Of a DNA stretch of 32,481 bases, positions 16,105-24,977 are shown in pieces. A model generated the notes under the pieces. That model saw only the letters and a list, made by a program, of their open reading frames with translations. It had not been told where the DNA came from and made no database searches. The DNA lies in NCBI GenBank assembly GCA_016933395.1, contig JAFGBA010000246.1:1-32481 (forward strand). The letters are read 5' to 3'. The position numbers and the translations under genes are program-made. The stretch's first letter is position 1; each line of letters starts with the position of its first letter. The stretch is from Sedimentisphaerales bacterium. GTDB lineage: Bacteria; Planctomycetota; Phycisphaerae; Sedimentisphaerales; SM23-30.

Positions 16105-16782
16105 TTATTTTCCGTAAACTTCAACCTCGAGGTAATGATTCAAGTCATTATCGGTATTGCCTTGGCTATACAAGCGGACATAGCGAGCCTTTATTCCTTT
16201 GACGTCAACAAGTTTGCCTTCGGTAGTGTCGAAATAATGCTGATCCTGACCTGCGCCCAGACCCAATGAATTGTCGATGTCATTATTAAATAACGTTGTA
16301 ACATCGGTGTTGAATTCCTTATTATTGGAAACTTGCACAACGACATCATAATAGATTCTCAGGGTTCGGTGATAATGCCAGAACACAATTGCGTATAACT
16401 CATATTCATTTTCCAAATCCACCTGCACCCATTGTTTAAACGGTCCAAGTTCAACGATGTTTTTCTCATATGACTCCTTGACGCCGTCAACAATCATTTC
16501 CAGGTTGCCAATGATGGGGTCTAATTCCGAACTGCTTACAGGTTTATTCCTTGCCACATTTTTGACACTCTTCGGGACAAAAAATGGAGGTCGCTTTGTA
16601 ATCGGCTCGATATTGGGAGGCAATTTTGGGTGACTATGGTTATAAATAATCACTGTTGTAGGCAATTCCAGCGGCAAAGCAATTAAATCTGATTCAACTG
16701 TGTCGTTACTTACCGTTGATGGATTATTGCAGCCATTGATTAATACGAACAACGAAATTAAAATGACTACAAAACTTTTCAT
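16105..16782 (-). CDS. Discoidin (F5/8 type C)-like lipoprotein, copy 2
   Basis: 225 residues with a lipobox LINGC (Cys18) and the same plan as the gene 89 bases downstream: a Pro-rich linker (LPPNIEPITKRPPFF), then a discoidin-like sandwich from about residue 72 (VKNVARNKPVSSSELDP, MIVDGVKE, QWVQVDLENEYELYAIVFW, ARYVRLYSQG). About two thirds of the C-terminal 155 residues are identical to copy 1 by eye, while the linkers differ freely, so the pair arose by tandem duplication followed by divergence. This copy looks AT-richer in the linker. GGAA sits shortly before the ATG. It follows the MFS gene by 49 bases and is presumably cotranscribed. Confidence 0.78.
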   Translation of the reverse strand: MKSFVVILISLFVLINGCNNPSTVSNDTVESDLIALPLELPTTVIIYNHSHPKLPPNIEPITKRPPFFVPKSVKNVARNKPVSSSELDPIIGNLEMIVDGVKESYEKNIVELGPFKQWVQVDLENEYELYAIVFWHYHRTLRIYYDVVVQVSNNKEFNTDVTTLFNNDIDNSLGLGAGQDQHYFDTTEGKLVDVKGIKARYVRLYSQGNTDNDLNHYLEVEVYGK

Positions 16783-16831
16783 ATCTATTTCCGGAATTTA
16801 TATAAATTACTCGATATTATCCTGAGACATT

Positions 16832-18007
16832 TTAGATTAATCCCAAAATGATTGCCAATACGGCCAGTACGATACAGGCAGGCAATAATAATTTCAGGCT
16901 TTTTTGAATCGATGCGCCTTTGGCGATGTTCCCCATCATTTTGGGAATAATGACGGCGCCGGCCAGGCCGACGGCGAAAATAATTCCGAAAATACTGCCA
17001 TAAACTTCGGAGGAGAATTTTGAAAAGGTTACACCGACGGTGGTGGGGAAACAAGGTGCAAAGGCGAGGCCGGCCAGAATCGCCAATAAAGCAGCGTTTG
17101 ATCCTTTGGTGCATATCATCATGAAAAATATCACAACCACGGCGATAATCGCCGCTCCCGCGATCACCCAGCCGCCAATGGCGGTTAAATCCACATTCAA
17201 GCGTCCCGGAAGAAGACTCGTCGCCAATCGACCGACCATCATGGCGATGGCAAAAAAGGAAAGCAAACGTTGGCCGGAAGCGTCCGCCGTCGCGGCTTCA
17301 ATGCCAGGTTTTTCTTTTTGCAGCACTTCCTTGCCAAAAGAAGGCAACCAGTTACAAAATGAAGCTTCCAGGGCGATATAACAGAATAATACAAACGCAG
17401 CAACCAGCACCGCGGGCTGAGTCAAAAGTTTAGTTGTGGCTGCAATATTGAGCCCAGCTTTACTTTCAGGATATCCTTTGGCTAACAGGGCGATAATTAC
17501 CGGTAATAAGATAATGACTCCTAAAACAGTCACGGCAGCCTCATAGCTTGTTTTGCGGAACAGATAACTAACAATCAAAGGTGTTAGAAATAAGCCTAAC
17601 CCGAAAAACACATTGGCCAAATTACTTGCAGCAGCAGGATCTTTGCCTTCGAAGAGAACCTGCGGCGCCATGACATTACCTGCCGTGTTTAACGCCATTG
17701 CTCCGATTCCCAGCAAAATACAAGGAAACATAACGGTTCCATAACTTTTTCCCGTCGCCAGGATAAAGATACAGACCGCCGTGGCGATAAAACCTATCAA
17801 CGCGACCCATTTAAAGCCAATAGTATCGCTTATGACACCGATAATCAGAGATGAGACCAGGCAGGAAAACATGAAGGCTGATATTAATGTGCCGAATTTC
17901 CCTGCGTCCATATTTACTCGGGGCATCAATTTGACACTGATGGAACCCAGTAAAACAAAGCACATTCCCAATCCAAAAACGCACATTAATGCTACTGCTG
18001 ATACCAT
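16832..18007 (-). CDS. MFS transporter, probable sugar permease
   Basis: 391 residues with about twelve hydrophobic segments. The major facilitator motif between helices 2 and 3 is present as GVISDTIG at 57-64 with Asp61. The size and the sparse charged loops fit sugar/proton symporters of the FucP or related groups, although no substrate-specific motif was recognised. It acts in the inner membrane. AAAGGAT before the ATG supports the start. In the operon it sits between genes for exported enzymes and the surface lipoproteins on one side and, further upstream, cytoplasmic isomerases and dehydrogenase; it probably imports the product of the exported step. The specificity is inferred from context only. 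Confidence 0.85.
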   Translation of the reverse strand: MVSAVALMCVFGLGMCFVLLGSISVKLMPRVNMDAGKFGTLISAFMFSCLVSSLIIGVISDTIGFKWVALIGFIATAVCIFILATGKSYGTVMFPCILLGIGAMALNTAGNVMAPQVLFEGKDPAAASNLANVFFGLGLFLTPLIVSYLFRKTSYEAAVTVLGVIILLPVIIALLAKGYPESKAGLNIAATTKLLTQPAVLVAAFVLFCYIALEASFCNWLPSFGKEVLQKEKPGIEAATADASGQRLLSFFAIAMMVGRLATSLLPGRLNVDLTAIGGWVIAGAAIIAVVVIFFMMICTKGSNAALLAILAGLAFAPCFPTTVGVTFSKFSSEVYGSIFGIIFAVGLAGAVIIPKMMGNIAKGASIQKSLKLLLPACIVLAVLAIILGLI

Positions 18008-18083
18008 GTTAAATCCTTTCTTGTTTTGAATAACAGATTTTCAGTTATCCTTGCGAAGCAACATATATCATTTTTGGTTTCTT

Positions 18084-21000
18084 TTAATCCTGATTACCCG
18101 CGTCGATTAACAGACCGGGAACAGGATTACCGTTCTCATCCGTTACTTTCAGGCAAAATTTCCATTCGCCCGCCTGTTGGATCACTTTTACCAGGATTTG
18201 GTTCGATCCTTTCTCCAGAGACACCCTGATCTTATCCTCTCCCATACGAAGAGGTCTGGCGGCGTTATTGGCGTGAATCAATTGGCCGTTAAGCCAGACC
18301 TTAACGCCGTCATCGCTGCCGATCTCGAAAACGGCCGGGGCGGCCTTATCCAGGATTAGTGTTGTTTTGAGGTAGGCCACCCGGTCATCATCCTGAGCCA
18401 GGTGGTTGAGGTTCATTACTTTTGCATCGGCCTTCGACTGCAATCCTATGGCATCCCGCCATTGGCCCTGCTCAGGATTTTTCTCCGGAGCAAACTCAAC
18501 ATCGAACAAGGCGTTGCCATTTTTCCCCTTGGATGTATATGGGCCTGAAACTCGCCAATCCAGTACGAATCCCTCCAGATCAATAATCTTTTCAAACATT
18601 TCCCGTGCCTGTTTTTTAACCGATTCATTGGTGCTGGTATTCTTGAGACGCTGTACAACAGGTTTGATTACTGAAGGATTTCGCGTTAATAGTTTTTCGC
18701 TTATTTGCACCAGGCTGACTTCGGCCTCCGCCTGCAAGGACGGTTCGGCGAGTTTGGCTTCGACAAAATCCAGCGCTCGGGCATTTCCATAATGACCGAG
18801 GACGCCGATAATAATTTTCCGCTCATCCGCCCGTTCGGCCATAGGATAAGCGGCGATTAGTTCGTCAACGATTTGTCGTTGGTTTTGATCCTGGGCGGAA
18901 TCATCCAACATGCGAATATAGGCGCGAAACGCCAATATTTTGGTTTTCGCGTCAGAACCGGTTTGGGCCAGGGATTTCATCTGTTTGAGAAAATCGCTTC
19001 CCGGCCAGTCCGTCATCGCCCGAAAGGCCGCCTGCCGAAGGTTTTGATTGGATGAAGCAAATTCTTTTTCCAGCAACGGGACGGCATGTTTATCGCCGAT
19101 TTTACCCATCACGCTTAATGCGGAAATCCGGGATTTTTCATCTTTGATTTCCGGATATTTTTGCAGCAACGCGTTGGCGCGTTGATCGCGGTCATCCAGC
19201 TTTTCCGCGACCACGACGATGGCGTTTTCCGTGGTCGAATTGGGTTTTTCGATCAATAAGTCAACGAAATTCGGCAAATCATCGGGCGTCGCCAGCGACT
19301 GCAAGGCTTTGACCGCTTCGGAAGCTGTTTTTCGATCAGCCGTTTTGGCGACGGCGAACAAGGCCGGAACCGCCGCCGTGATCTGCCGCTCCGGGCAGGA
19401 TTTGACGAACTCCAGGGCGGTGTTTTCCTCGATTTGGCCGCCGGGTATAAATTTGATTCTTTCGATAATGGTTTGATTGGCGTTTGTGTCTGATAAACGG
19501 TAAAGAGCATTTCTGGCTTCGTTTTGTTCGGAGCGATCGGAAGCTCCGGCCGCTGCCTGAGCCAGTAAAATGGCGCTATTGGCGTCACCCAGTTCGACCA
19601 GGGCGCGATAAGCACTTATGCGAACGGCCATTTCCGAACTTCCTGTTAAGGGCTCCACTTGCTGTCTGCCGATTTTCAAGGGATTTTTCGCCAGGGCGGT
19701 AACGAGTTGTATCTGGGTGGAAGGCGAAAGCCGGGATATCTGGTCGGCGATTTTCTGAAGTTGAGCTTTATTGTCCAAACCGGAAACGGCCTGCGAGGCG
19801 GCTCGTTGCAATATGGCATTGTCAACGTTGGTAGCTTGAAGGATCAATTCCTGGGAATCTTCCACTTTCAATCCAATCAAACCCATTAAAGCGCCGGCTT
19901 GAATAACATCATCATTATCGGTGTTATATAGTTTACGATAGATGTTTTCCGCTTTGCTGTTTTGCCCGTTGGCCGTGAAGGACTGCGCACAACTCAGCAG
20001 GGCGTCCTGAACGCGGTTTTGCAGGGATTCGGATTTAATATTCAATAGTGTCTTGCTTGCCGAATCGCCGCCGATATATCCTAAAGCCTGAATGGCCGCC
20101 GCCGCGATCTCCGTGGAAGGATTTTCCGCCAAAACAGCCAAACGTCCGACAGCGCTCTCCACCCGCCGCACGCCCAGGGTGGTGATAACGCCGGTCTGAA
20201 TCTCCGGATCATTCGTTTGTTCCAGTTGCGTCAATAAAACGTTATCGACCTCCGGACCGGGGATATTTTCCAGGGCATATCGGGCCGGATTGGTGGTGGG
20301 GGGATCGGTCAGCAGTTTCGCCAGTATCGGGATTGATTTTTCAGAACCAATCACGGCCAGCTTGCGACAAATATAATCCTGGGCCGCCGGGGACGGTTTG
20401 GCATTCAAGGTGTCTAGAAGTTTGTTTTCAATAATATCCGCGGCGGCGGGTATGGCGGCGTGGGTGTTAATCAATTCATTGAGTTGATATAACGGGGCCG
20501 GGCTTTTGTCCCAGTCATGTTCCTTTAATTTTTCGATGAGAACATCAAGAGTTTCCAGATGGCCTCCTTGAGGCGTATCGTCCGCCGGCAAATCGCCCAG
20601 GGCGTATTGTATGCCGGCTAGATAATGCTCCAACACCGGCGTGGTCCAGGTCAGGTGGTGATTGTGGCCCAAGGCGCAATAGAATAACCGACCTTTGCCG
20701 ACGGATTTTATCCAGCTTATGCCGGTATCCATGTCCGCGGCGGTGATGCCCTCGGCATTTTTTGTATTCGCGTCGGACATGTCCAGGCTCATCAGCACCC
20801 GCTGATTAAACCGCGAGTATTGCGGCGGGGACGTTCGGTAAATTTCGTCATTAACCTGGAATCCTTTGCCGCCAAACGGCCGCATCAAAGGATGGCTCGG
20901 GTCGTCAAGCTTGATCGCCCAGACGCCATTGGCGTACCACGGATGGCCGTTAAAGAGTCCGCCCATCATCATCGTTCCTTCGGGCCAGTTGTAAAAATTA

Positions 21001-21422
21001 TCCGTCGCCGCATGAATGCCTATGATGCCTTTGCCGCCTTTAATAAAATTCATCAGGGCGTTTTGTTGCGCCTCATCGGGCGTCAGTCTGGTGGTGTTAT
21101 TGAAGCAGATGGCGTCGAACGCCTGCAAATCCTGAGCATTAATGATATTCATGTCAACGCTATGGACCACTTTGAAAGCCCCGGTTTTTTCGCTCATCAC
21201 ATCAAGCGCCTTGTTCCAATAGGGGATGCTGCTGTGCTTGTAGCCGTTACATAAGCTAAAAACCAGCAGAATACGTTCTTTGGCCGGTTGCACGACGGGC
21301 TTGTCAGGCATGGCCTCGGTGATTTTTTGAATTTCCTGCTCGGATATCGCACGGGCGCTTGCCGTAAAAATGAGCGAGATAACAAGAGTCAACCGATATA
21401 TTTGAAAAACTTTATATTTCAT
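18084..21422 (-). CDS. Secreted ThuA - HEAT repeat - jelly-roll protein
   Basis: 1112 residues, far longer than a single ThuA domain (about 220-280). A signal peptide ends near ASARA (residue 25). Residues about 49-280 are a ThuA (trehalose-utilisation) domain of class I glutaminase amidotransferase-like fold: GIHAATDNFYNWPEG at 135-149, GHPW at 159-162, DEIYR at 192-196 and YCALGHNHH at 248-256. Residues about 300-960 are helical HEAT/PBS-lyase-like repeats (RYALENI, AAAAIQALGYIG, RISALSVMGKIG, RQAAFRAMTDW). Residues about 970-1112 form a beta-rich domain with VFEIGSDDGVKVWLNGQLIH and WKFCLKVTDENG, typical of carbohydrate-binding jelly rolls. AGGAT precedes the ATG. Sinorhizobium ThuA acts with the Gfo/Idh/MocA enzyme ThuB in disaccharide use, and here the gene lies 33 bases after such an oxidoreductase. 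Confidence 0.85.
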   Translation of the reverse strand: MKYKVFQIYRLTLVISLIFTASARAISEQEIQKITEAMPDKPVVQPAKERILLVFSLCNGYKHSSIPYWNKALDVMSEKTGAFKVVHSVDMNIINAQDLQAFDAICFNNTTRLTPDEAQQNALMNFIKGGKGIIGIHAATDNFYNWPEGTMMMGGLFNGHPWYANGVWAIKLDDPSHPLMRPFGGKGFQVNDEIYRTSPPQYSRFNQRVLMSLDMSDANTKNAEGITAADMDTGISWIKSVGKGRLFYCALGHNHHLTWTTPVLEHYLAGIQYALGDLPADDTPQGGHLETLDVLIEKLKEHDWDKSPAPLYQLNELINTHAAIPAAADIIENKLLDTLNAKPSPAAQDYICRKLAVIGSEKSIPILAKLLTDPPTTNPARYALENIPGPEVDNVLLTQLEQTNDPEIQTGVITTLGVRRVESAVGRLAVLAENPSTEIAAAAIQALGYIGGDSASKTLLNIKSESLQNRVQDALLSCAQSFTANGQNSKAENIYRKLYNTDNDDVIQAGALMGLIGLKVEDSQELILQATNVDNAILQRAASQAVSGLDNKAQLQKIADQISRLSPSTQIQLVTALAKNPLKIGRQQVEPLTGSSEMAVRISAYRALVELGDANSAILLAQAAAGASDRSEQNEARNALYRLSDTNANQTIIERIKFIPGGQIEENTALEFVKSCPERQITAAVPALFAVAKTADRKTASEAVKALQSLATPDDLPNFVDLLIEKPNSTTENAIVVVAEKLDDRDQRANALLQKYPEIKDEKSRISALSVMGKIGDKHAVPLLEKEFASSNQNLRQAAFRAMTDWPGSDFLKQMKSLAQTGSDAKTKILAFRAYIRMLDDSAQDQNQRQIVDELIAAYPMAERADERKIIIGVLGHYGNARALDFVEAKLAEPSLQAEAEVSLVQISEKLLTRNPSVIKPVVQRLKNTSTNESVKKQAREMFEKIIDLEGFVLDWRVSGPYTSKGKNGNALFDVEFAPEKNPEQGQWRDAIGLQSKADAKVMNLNHLAQDDDRVAYLKTTLILDKAAPAVFEIGSDDGVKVWLNGQLIHANNAARPLRMGEDKIRVSLEKGSNQILVKVIQQAGEWKFCLKVTDENGNPVPGLLIDAGNQD

Positions 21423-21455
21423 GCCAATATCCTGTATGTGAAATATTCATCTTGA

Positions 21456-22787
21456 TTATAAATGCCACGAATTTCGATAGGGGCGCATTAAATATTGATT
21501 GGCGTCATCATCGCCGATAAACACTTCCTTTTTGGCGTCCCATTTTAATTTTCGGCCTGTCAACATGGCGATTTCGCCCAGGAGCCCGACGCTGATGGAT
21601 CGGTGGGCGACCTCCGCCGGCGCCACGGTTTCTTTCCGGGATTTTACGCACTCGATGAAATTCCGGCTATGATCGTTCGAGGTATAAAGTTGAATTTCAT
21701 TGGGGCCGATGGTTTCACGAAATATATTCGGTTCAGAAGCCGATGATCTCCTGCGATTCACATGGAGCCAGCCTTTATCGCCATACCAGCAAGCGCCCAT
21801 ACCGTGGGGAAGTTGTGATTCATTGGCGACGCGAAGTTGAATCCCGTTGGCATATTTACATAGGAAATCATAAGCATAAGGCGTGTTATAAATTCCTTCC
21901 TCCGGGTATTTCCCTTTACCCTCGATTTCCACCGGTCCGTCGTGATCCAATCCCAGTCCCCAGTGAGCAATATCAATATGATGTCCGGCCCAATCCGTCA
22001 ACTGGCCTCCGGAATAATCCATAAGCCAGCGCCAATCGAAGTGTGGACCGTTGCCGCCTTCGGAACCGAATTTGCCGTTAAAATTCTGATATGGCCGCCA
22101 CGGCGCCGGTCCCAGCCACATATCCCAGTCAATGGAATCGGGAGCCTTTTCCAAAACCGGTGTCGGTCCTTTCCTACCGTCCGGTAAACCAACTTCCACA
22201 TACTCAATTTTACCGATGCGCCCATTGCGAACCAGTTCCGCGGCGTGATGAAAATGCTGCACCGAACGCTGCCAACTACCCGTTTGCCAGATAAGTCCGT
22301 AACGTTTGATCGCATTGCACATGGCACGGCCTTCGGCGATGGTCCGCGCGAACGGTTTTTCACCATACATATCAATGCCCTTGCGGGCGCAGGCGATAGC
22401 GATGGTGGCATGCCAATGATCCGGCAGGGCATGGCTGACGCAATCCAATGGTTCCCGGTCCAGCAACTCGCGGAAATCGCGGTACGTGCGGCAGGCGTTA
22501 TTGCCGTATTTTTCATCAACCATTCTCTTGCTGCGATTGGCGTGCCCGTCATCCACATCACATACCGCAACGACCTGGACATCCTGGTTAGATTCCAGAA
22601 AGGAGCGAAGGTTTCCTCTTCCCATTCCTCCGCAGCCTAATTGGGCCATAATCAGCCGATTGCTGGGAGCAACAGTTCCGGCCTTGCCTAACGCGGAGGA
22701 TGGCACAATATAAGGAAAACCGATTACACCCGCTGTGATTCCTGCCGTTTTTTTCAAAAAACTTCGCCTGTTTACAGGTTTTTTCAT
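21456..22787 (-). CDS. Tat-exported Gfo/Idh/MocA family oxidoreductase
   Basis: 443 residues from the ATG at 22787. AGGAG lies six bases before this codon; a GTG two codons earlier would sit on the ribosome site. Residues 6-13 are a twin-arginine signal (NRRSFLKK) and the leader runs to about 36, so the enzyme folds with its cofactor and is exported by Tat. The Rossmann nucleotide site is LGCGGMGRG at 50-58, the family EKP is at 143-145, and the catalytic region DWAGHHIDIAHW is at 265-276. Such planctomycete enzymes resemble glucose-fructose oxidoreductase, which keeps NADP(H) bound. It probably oxidises a sugar or glycoside in the periplasm. Spacing to the ThuA gene downstream is 33 bases. 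Confidence 0.93.
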   Translation of the reverse strand: MKKPVNRRSFLKKTAGITAGVIGFPYIVPSSALGKAGTVAPSNRLIMAQLGCGGMGRGNLRSFLESNQDVQVVAVCDVDDGHANRSKRMVDEKYGNNACRTYRDFRELLDREPLDCVSHALPDHWHATIAIACARKGIDMYGEKPFARTIAEGRAMCNAIKRYGLIWQTGSWQRSVQHFHHAAELVRNGRIGKIEYVEVGLPDGRKGPTPVLEKAPDSIDWDMWLGPAPWRPYQNFNGKFGSEGGNGPHFDWRWLMDYSGGQLTDWAGHHIDIAHWGLGLDHDGPVEIEGKGKYPEEGIYNTPYAYDFLCKYANGIQLRVANESQLPHGMGACWYGDKGWLHVNRRRSSASEPNIFRETIGPNEIQLYTSNDHSRNFIECVKSRKETVAPAEVAHRSISVGLLGEIAMLTGRKLKWDAKKEVFIGDDDANQYLMRPYRNSWHL

Positions 22788-22812
22788 ATGCACTCCTGCA
22801 ATCTCAGCGTGA

Positions 22813-23949
22813 TTATTGATAAATTTTATTAAAATAGTTACTGGCGTTAACGACCGCGCCCCTCATCATATCTTCAGCCTGGGCGGTTTGCCGTTTTTGG
22901 AGGCATTGCATCAACTCAACGGTGTCCAGTTCTTTGGCGGCTTTTTCGCACGCTTCCCAACTTAAGACGCTTCTTACCACTCTATCAACGGCCTGATTCG
23001 CATCATCGTAAGCACGCGGCTGCATGTCGTGACCTTTCCAGCGAGCGAAACCGGCGTTCTGGATAAGGCCGGCAATGGCGATATTCATGCCGTTGATTCT
23101 CGCGCCGTGGTCAATGTCATATTTACCCGGGCCGCCCAGGATAATACCGTCATTATAACCCTGGCTATTCAGGTGCATATGAACCATCGCGTCATTATCC
23201 AGTTCCTCCACCGTATCATAGACGTGATCCAGCCCGATCATTTCCGAGTGGCCGAATTCCTTGTTCACGCCTTTTTTATCACGAGGAATCCCAAACTCGT
23301 CTTCAAGTTTTCGCCAAAAGAGTAACGCGCTGGCGACTGTGGGTATCAGCATTGCCGGATGACCCTCATTGGGCTTCGGCTCGAATCCGATGAAAAGACG
23401 GCCGCCTTTTGTCTCCTCATAGCGGCATAAACCGGCTACGCTTTCCTTGAGATTTTGATACATCCATCGGATGCCGACCGTAGCGACGTCATAACCAAAG
23501 GATCCATTCCACAACACCAGCGTTGGCGCTTTGGCCGGGTCCAGGTGCCAGGCTTTCTTAAGAGGACCATAAGCCAAATCAACCGTGCGAGTCCCCAGGT
23601 TCTCAGCACTTGTTCTTTCTTTCTCGTCCAGCGACGCGATACCGCCATAGGCGAAATGGCTGTGCGCCCCGGGCGTAATCATCGCCAGGTGCAAGCCCGC
23701 ATCAACCAGGGCATCAGCTACACTTGCGGCCGTCTTGTCATCAACCTCGGCGTCATAATGTAACTCTATTCCCAATTCCACATGATCCGGCATTCGGGAG
23801 CCTATCTGTTCCTTAACCAGTTTAATCATGTCAACGGTGCTGAACGTTTCCCCGGCCCATTCCGGACGGATGTTGCCGGGTACAAATCCACCCTTGCCCG
23901 AATTAAATGTCCATCTGCATATACTATGTAGGGATTTATCAGATGTCAT
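22813..23949 (-). CDS. Divergent xylose isomerase-family (XylA-like) TIM barrel
   Basis: 378 residues without a signal peptide, so cytoplasmic. The order of motifs follows XylA: FEPKPNEG around 179-186, NKEFGHSEMIGLDH at 219-232, MHLNSQ at 248-253, YDID at 267-270 and GHDMQPRA at 296-303. Counterparts of XylA metal ligands are Glu180, Glu221, His224, Asp268, Asp270 and Asp298, but the XylA Asp of HIDLN is His249 here, and the catalytic His-Asp pair near residue 95 is replaced by AHSH. It therefore probably isomerises or epimerises a sugar other than xylose. AAGGTGA precedes the ATG. It lies eight bases behind the next TIM-barrel gene in the same operon. Confidence 0.85.
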   Translation of the reverse strand: MTSDKSLHSICRWTFNSGKGGFVPGNIRPEWAGETFSTVDMIKLVKEQIGSRMPDHVELGIELHYDAEVDDKTAASVADALVDAGLHLAMITPGAHSHFAYGGIASLDEKERTSAENLGTRTVDLAYGPLKKAWHLDPAKAPTLVLWNGSFGYDVATVGIRWMYQNLKESVAGLCRYEETKGGRLFIGFEPKPNEGHPAMLIPTVASALLFWRKLEDEFGIPRDKKGVNKEFGHSEMIGLDHVYDTVEELDNDAMVHMHLNSQGYNDGIILGGPGKYDIDHGARINGMNIAIAGLIQNAGFARWKGHDMQPRAYDDANQAVDRVVRSVLSWEACEKAAKELDTVELMQCLQKRQTAQAEDMMRGAVVNASNYFNKIYQ

Positions 23950-23957
23950 GTGTCACC

Positions 23958-24950
23958 TTACTTATCGAATGCTGCGTCAAACTGAACCTTCGAGGGAGCA
24001 AAATCCGCCTTCCTCACGAATTCCAGGGCTTCAGTCGCGCCGTGAATCCGATCCATGCCGCAGTCCTCCCATTCCACCGACAGCGGACCGGTGTAACCGA
24101 TTTGATTCAAGGCACGTATGATTTCTTCAAAGTCAACGCCGCCCCGTCCCAACGACCGGAAATCCCAGCCGCGCTGCGGGTTTCCGAAGTTCAGATGCGA
24201 CGCCAGAATACCGCTATAACCGTCCAGTTGCAGTGCCGCGTCTTTCATGTGCACATGGTATATCCGGTCGGGAAACTCGCGGATAAACCTGACCGGATCA
24301 ACCATTTGCCAGTGCAGATGGCTCGGATCAAAATTGAACCCGAAGGCTTCCCGATGGCCGACGGCCTCCAAAGCCTTTTTGGCGGTGATAATATCGAAGG
24401 CAATTTCCGTGGGGTGCACTTCCAGGGCGAATTTGATCCCGCATTCATCAAAAACATCCAAAATTGGATTCCACATTTTGGCGAAATATTTAAATCCGTC
24501 TTCAATCATCTGGTCACTGACCGGCGGAAAACTATATAACATATGCCAGATGCTCGAGCCGGTAAAACCGTTCACCACCTTAACGCCCAGATTCTTTGCG
24601 GCTTTGGCCGTCGCTTTCATGGCCTTAACGGCCCAGTCGCGTTTTTTCTCCGCATCGCCGGCGCAGTCCTCCGGTGCAAACATATCCGAACGGCTGTCAT
24701 TATTCAGATCGCACACCAATTGACCCGCCAAATGGTTGCTGATGGCGAATAACTGAAGTTTGTTCTTTTCCAGGATGGTTTTTTGCTGCTTGCAATAGCT
24801 TGTATTCTCAGCCGCCTTGAAAACATCCATGTGGTCTCCCCAACACGCAAGCTCCAATCCATCGTAGCCGATTCCGGCCATCATCTTCGCCAATTCCGCC
24901 AGTGTTAAATCGGCCCATTGGCCGGTGAACATCGTTACGGGTCTTGCCAT
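23958..24950 (-). CDS. Sugar phosphate isomerase/epimerase-type TIM barrel
   Basis: 330 residues, cytoplasmic, of the AP endonuclease 2/IolE-like TIM-barrel family. Likely metal ligands appear at barrel strand ends: Glu167 in ALEVHP, Asp198 and His201 in FDPSHLHW, His224 in HVHMKD and Glu283 in SVEWED. The N-terminal MFTGQWADLTLAELAKMMAGIG is a usual first strand and helix. Relatives isomerise or epimerise sugars and inositol derivatives, and the large subunit of C-glycoside lyases (DgpC/CarC type) has this fold. GAGGAG just before the ATG is a strong ribosome site. It is the second gene of the operon, 27 bases behind the Gfo/Idh/MocA dehydrogenase, and the pair recalls 3-keto sugar pathways. 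Confidence 0.88.
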   Translation of the reverse strand: MARPVTMFTGQWADLTLAELAKMMAGIGYDGLELACWGDHMDVFKAAENTSYCKQQKTILEKNKLQLFAISNHLAGQLVCDLNNDSRSDMFAPEDCAGDAEKKRDWAVKAMKATAKAAKNLGVKVVNGFTGSSIWHMLYSFPPVSDQMIEDGFKYFAKMWNPILDVFDECGIKFALEVHPTEIAFDIITAKKALEAVGHREAFGFNFDPSHLHWQMVDPVRFIREFPDRIYHVHMKDAALQLDGYSGILASHLNFGNPQRGWDFRSLGRGGVDFEEIIRALNQIGYTGPLSVEWEDCGMDRIHGATEALEFVRKADFAPSKVQFDAAFDK

Positions 24951-24977
24951 TTTATGGTCTCCTCTATTTTATGTGGA

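Noticed and set aside
22245-22640. Plus-strand frames opposite the sugar operon genes
   Set aside because: They are shadows of the Gfo/Idh/MocA and TIM-barrel genes on the other strand; no family features appear in them.
22788-22793. GTG start two codons before the Tat-exported oxidoreductase ATG
   Set aside because: The AGGAG ribosome site directly abuts this GTG, whereas the ATG at 22787 has correct spacing.
22813-23949. Annotation as genuine xylose isomerase
   Set aside because: Metal ligand and catalytic positions differ (His249, AHSH near 95), and no xylulokinase or xylose transport gene is nearby.
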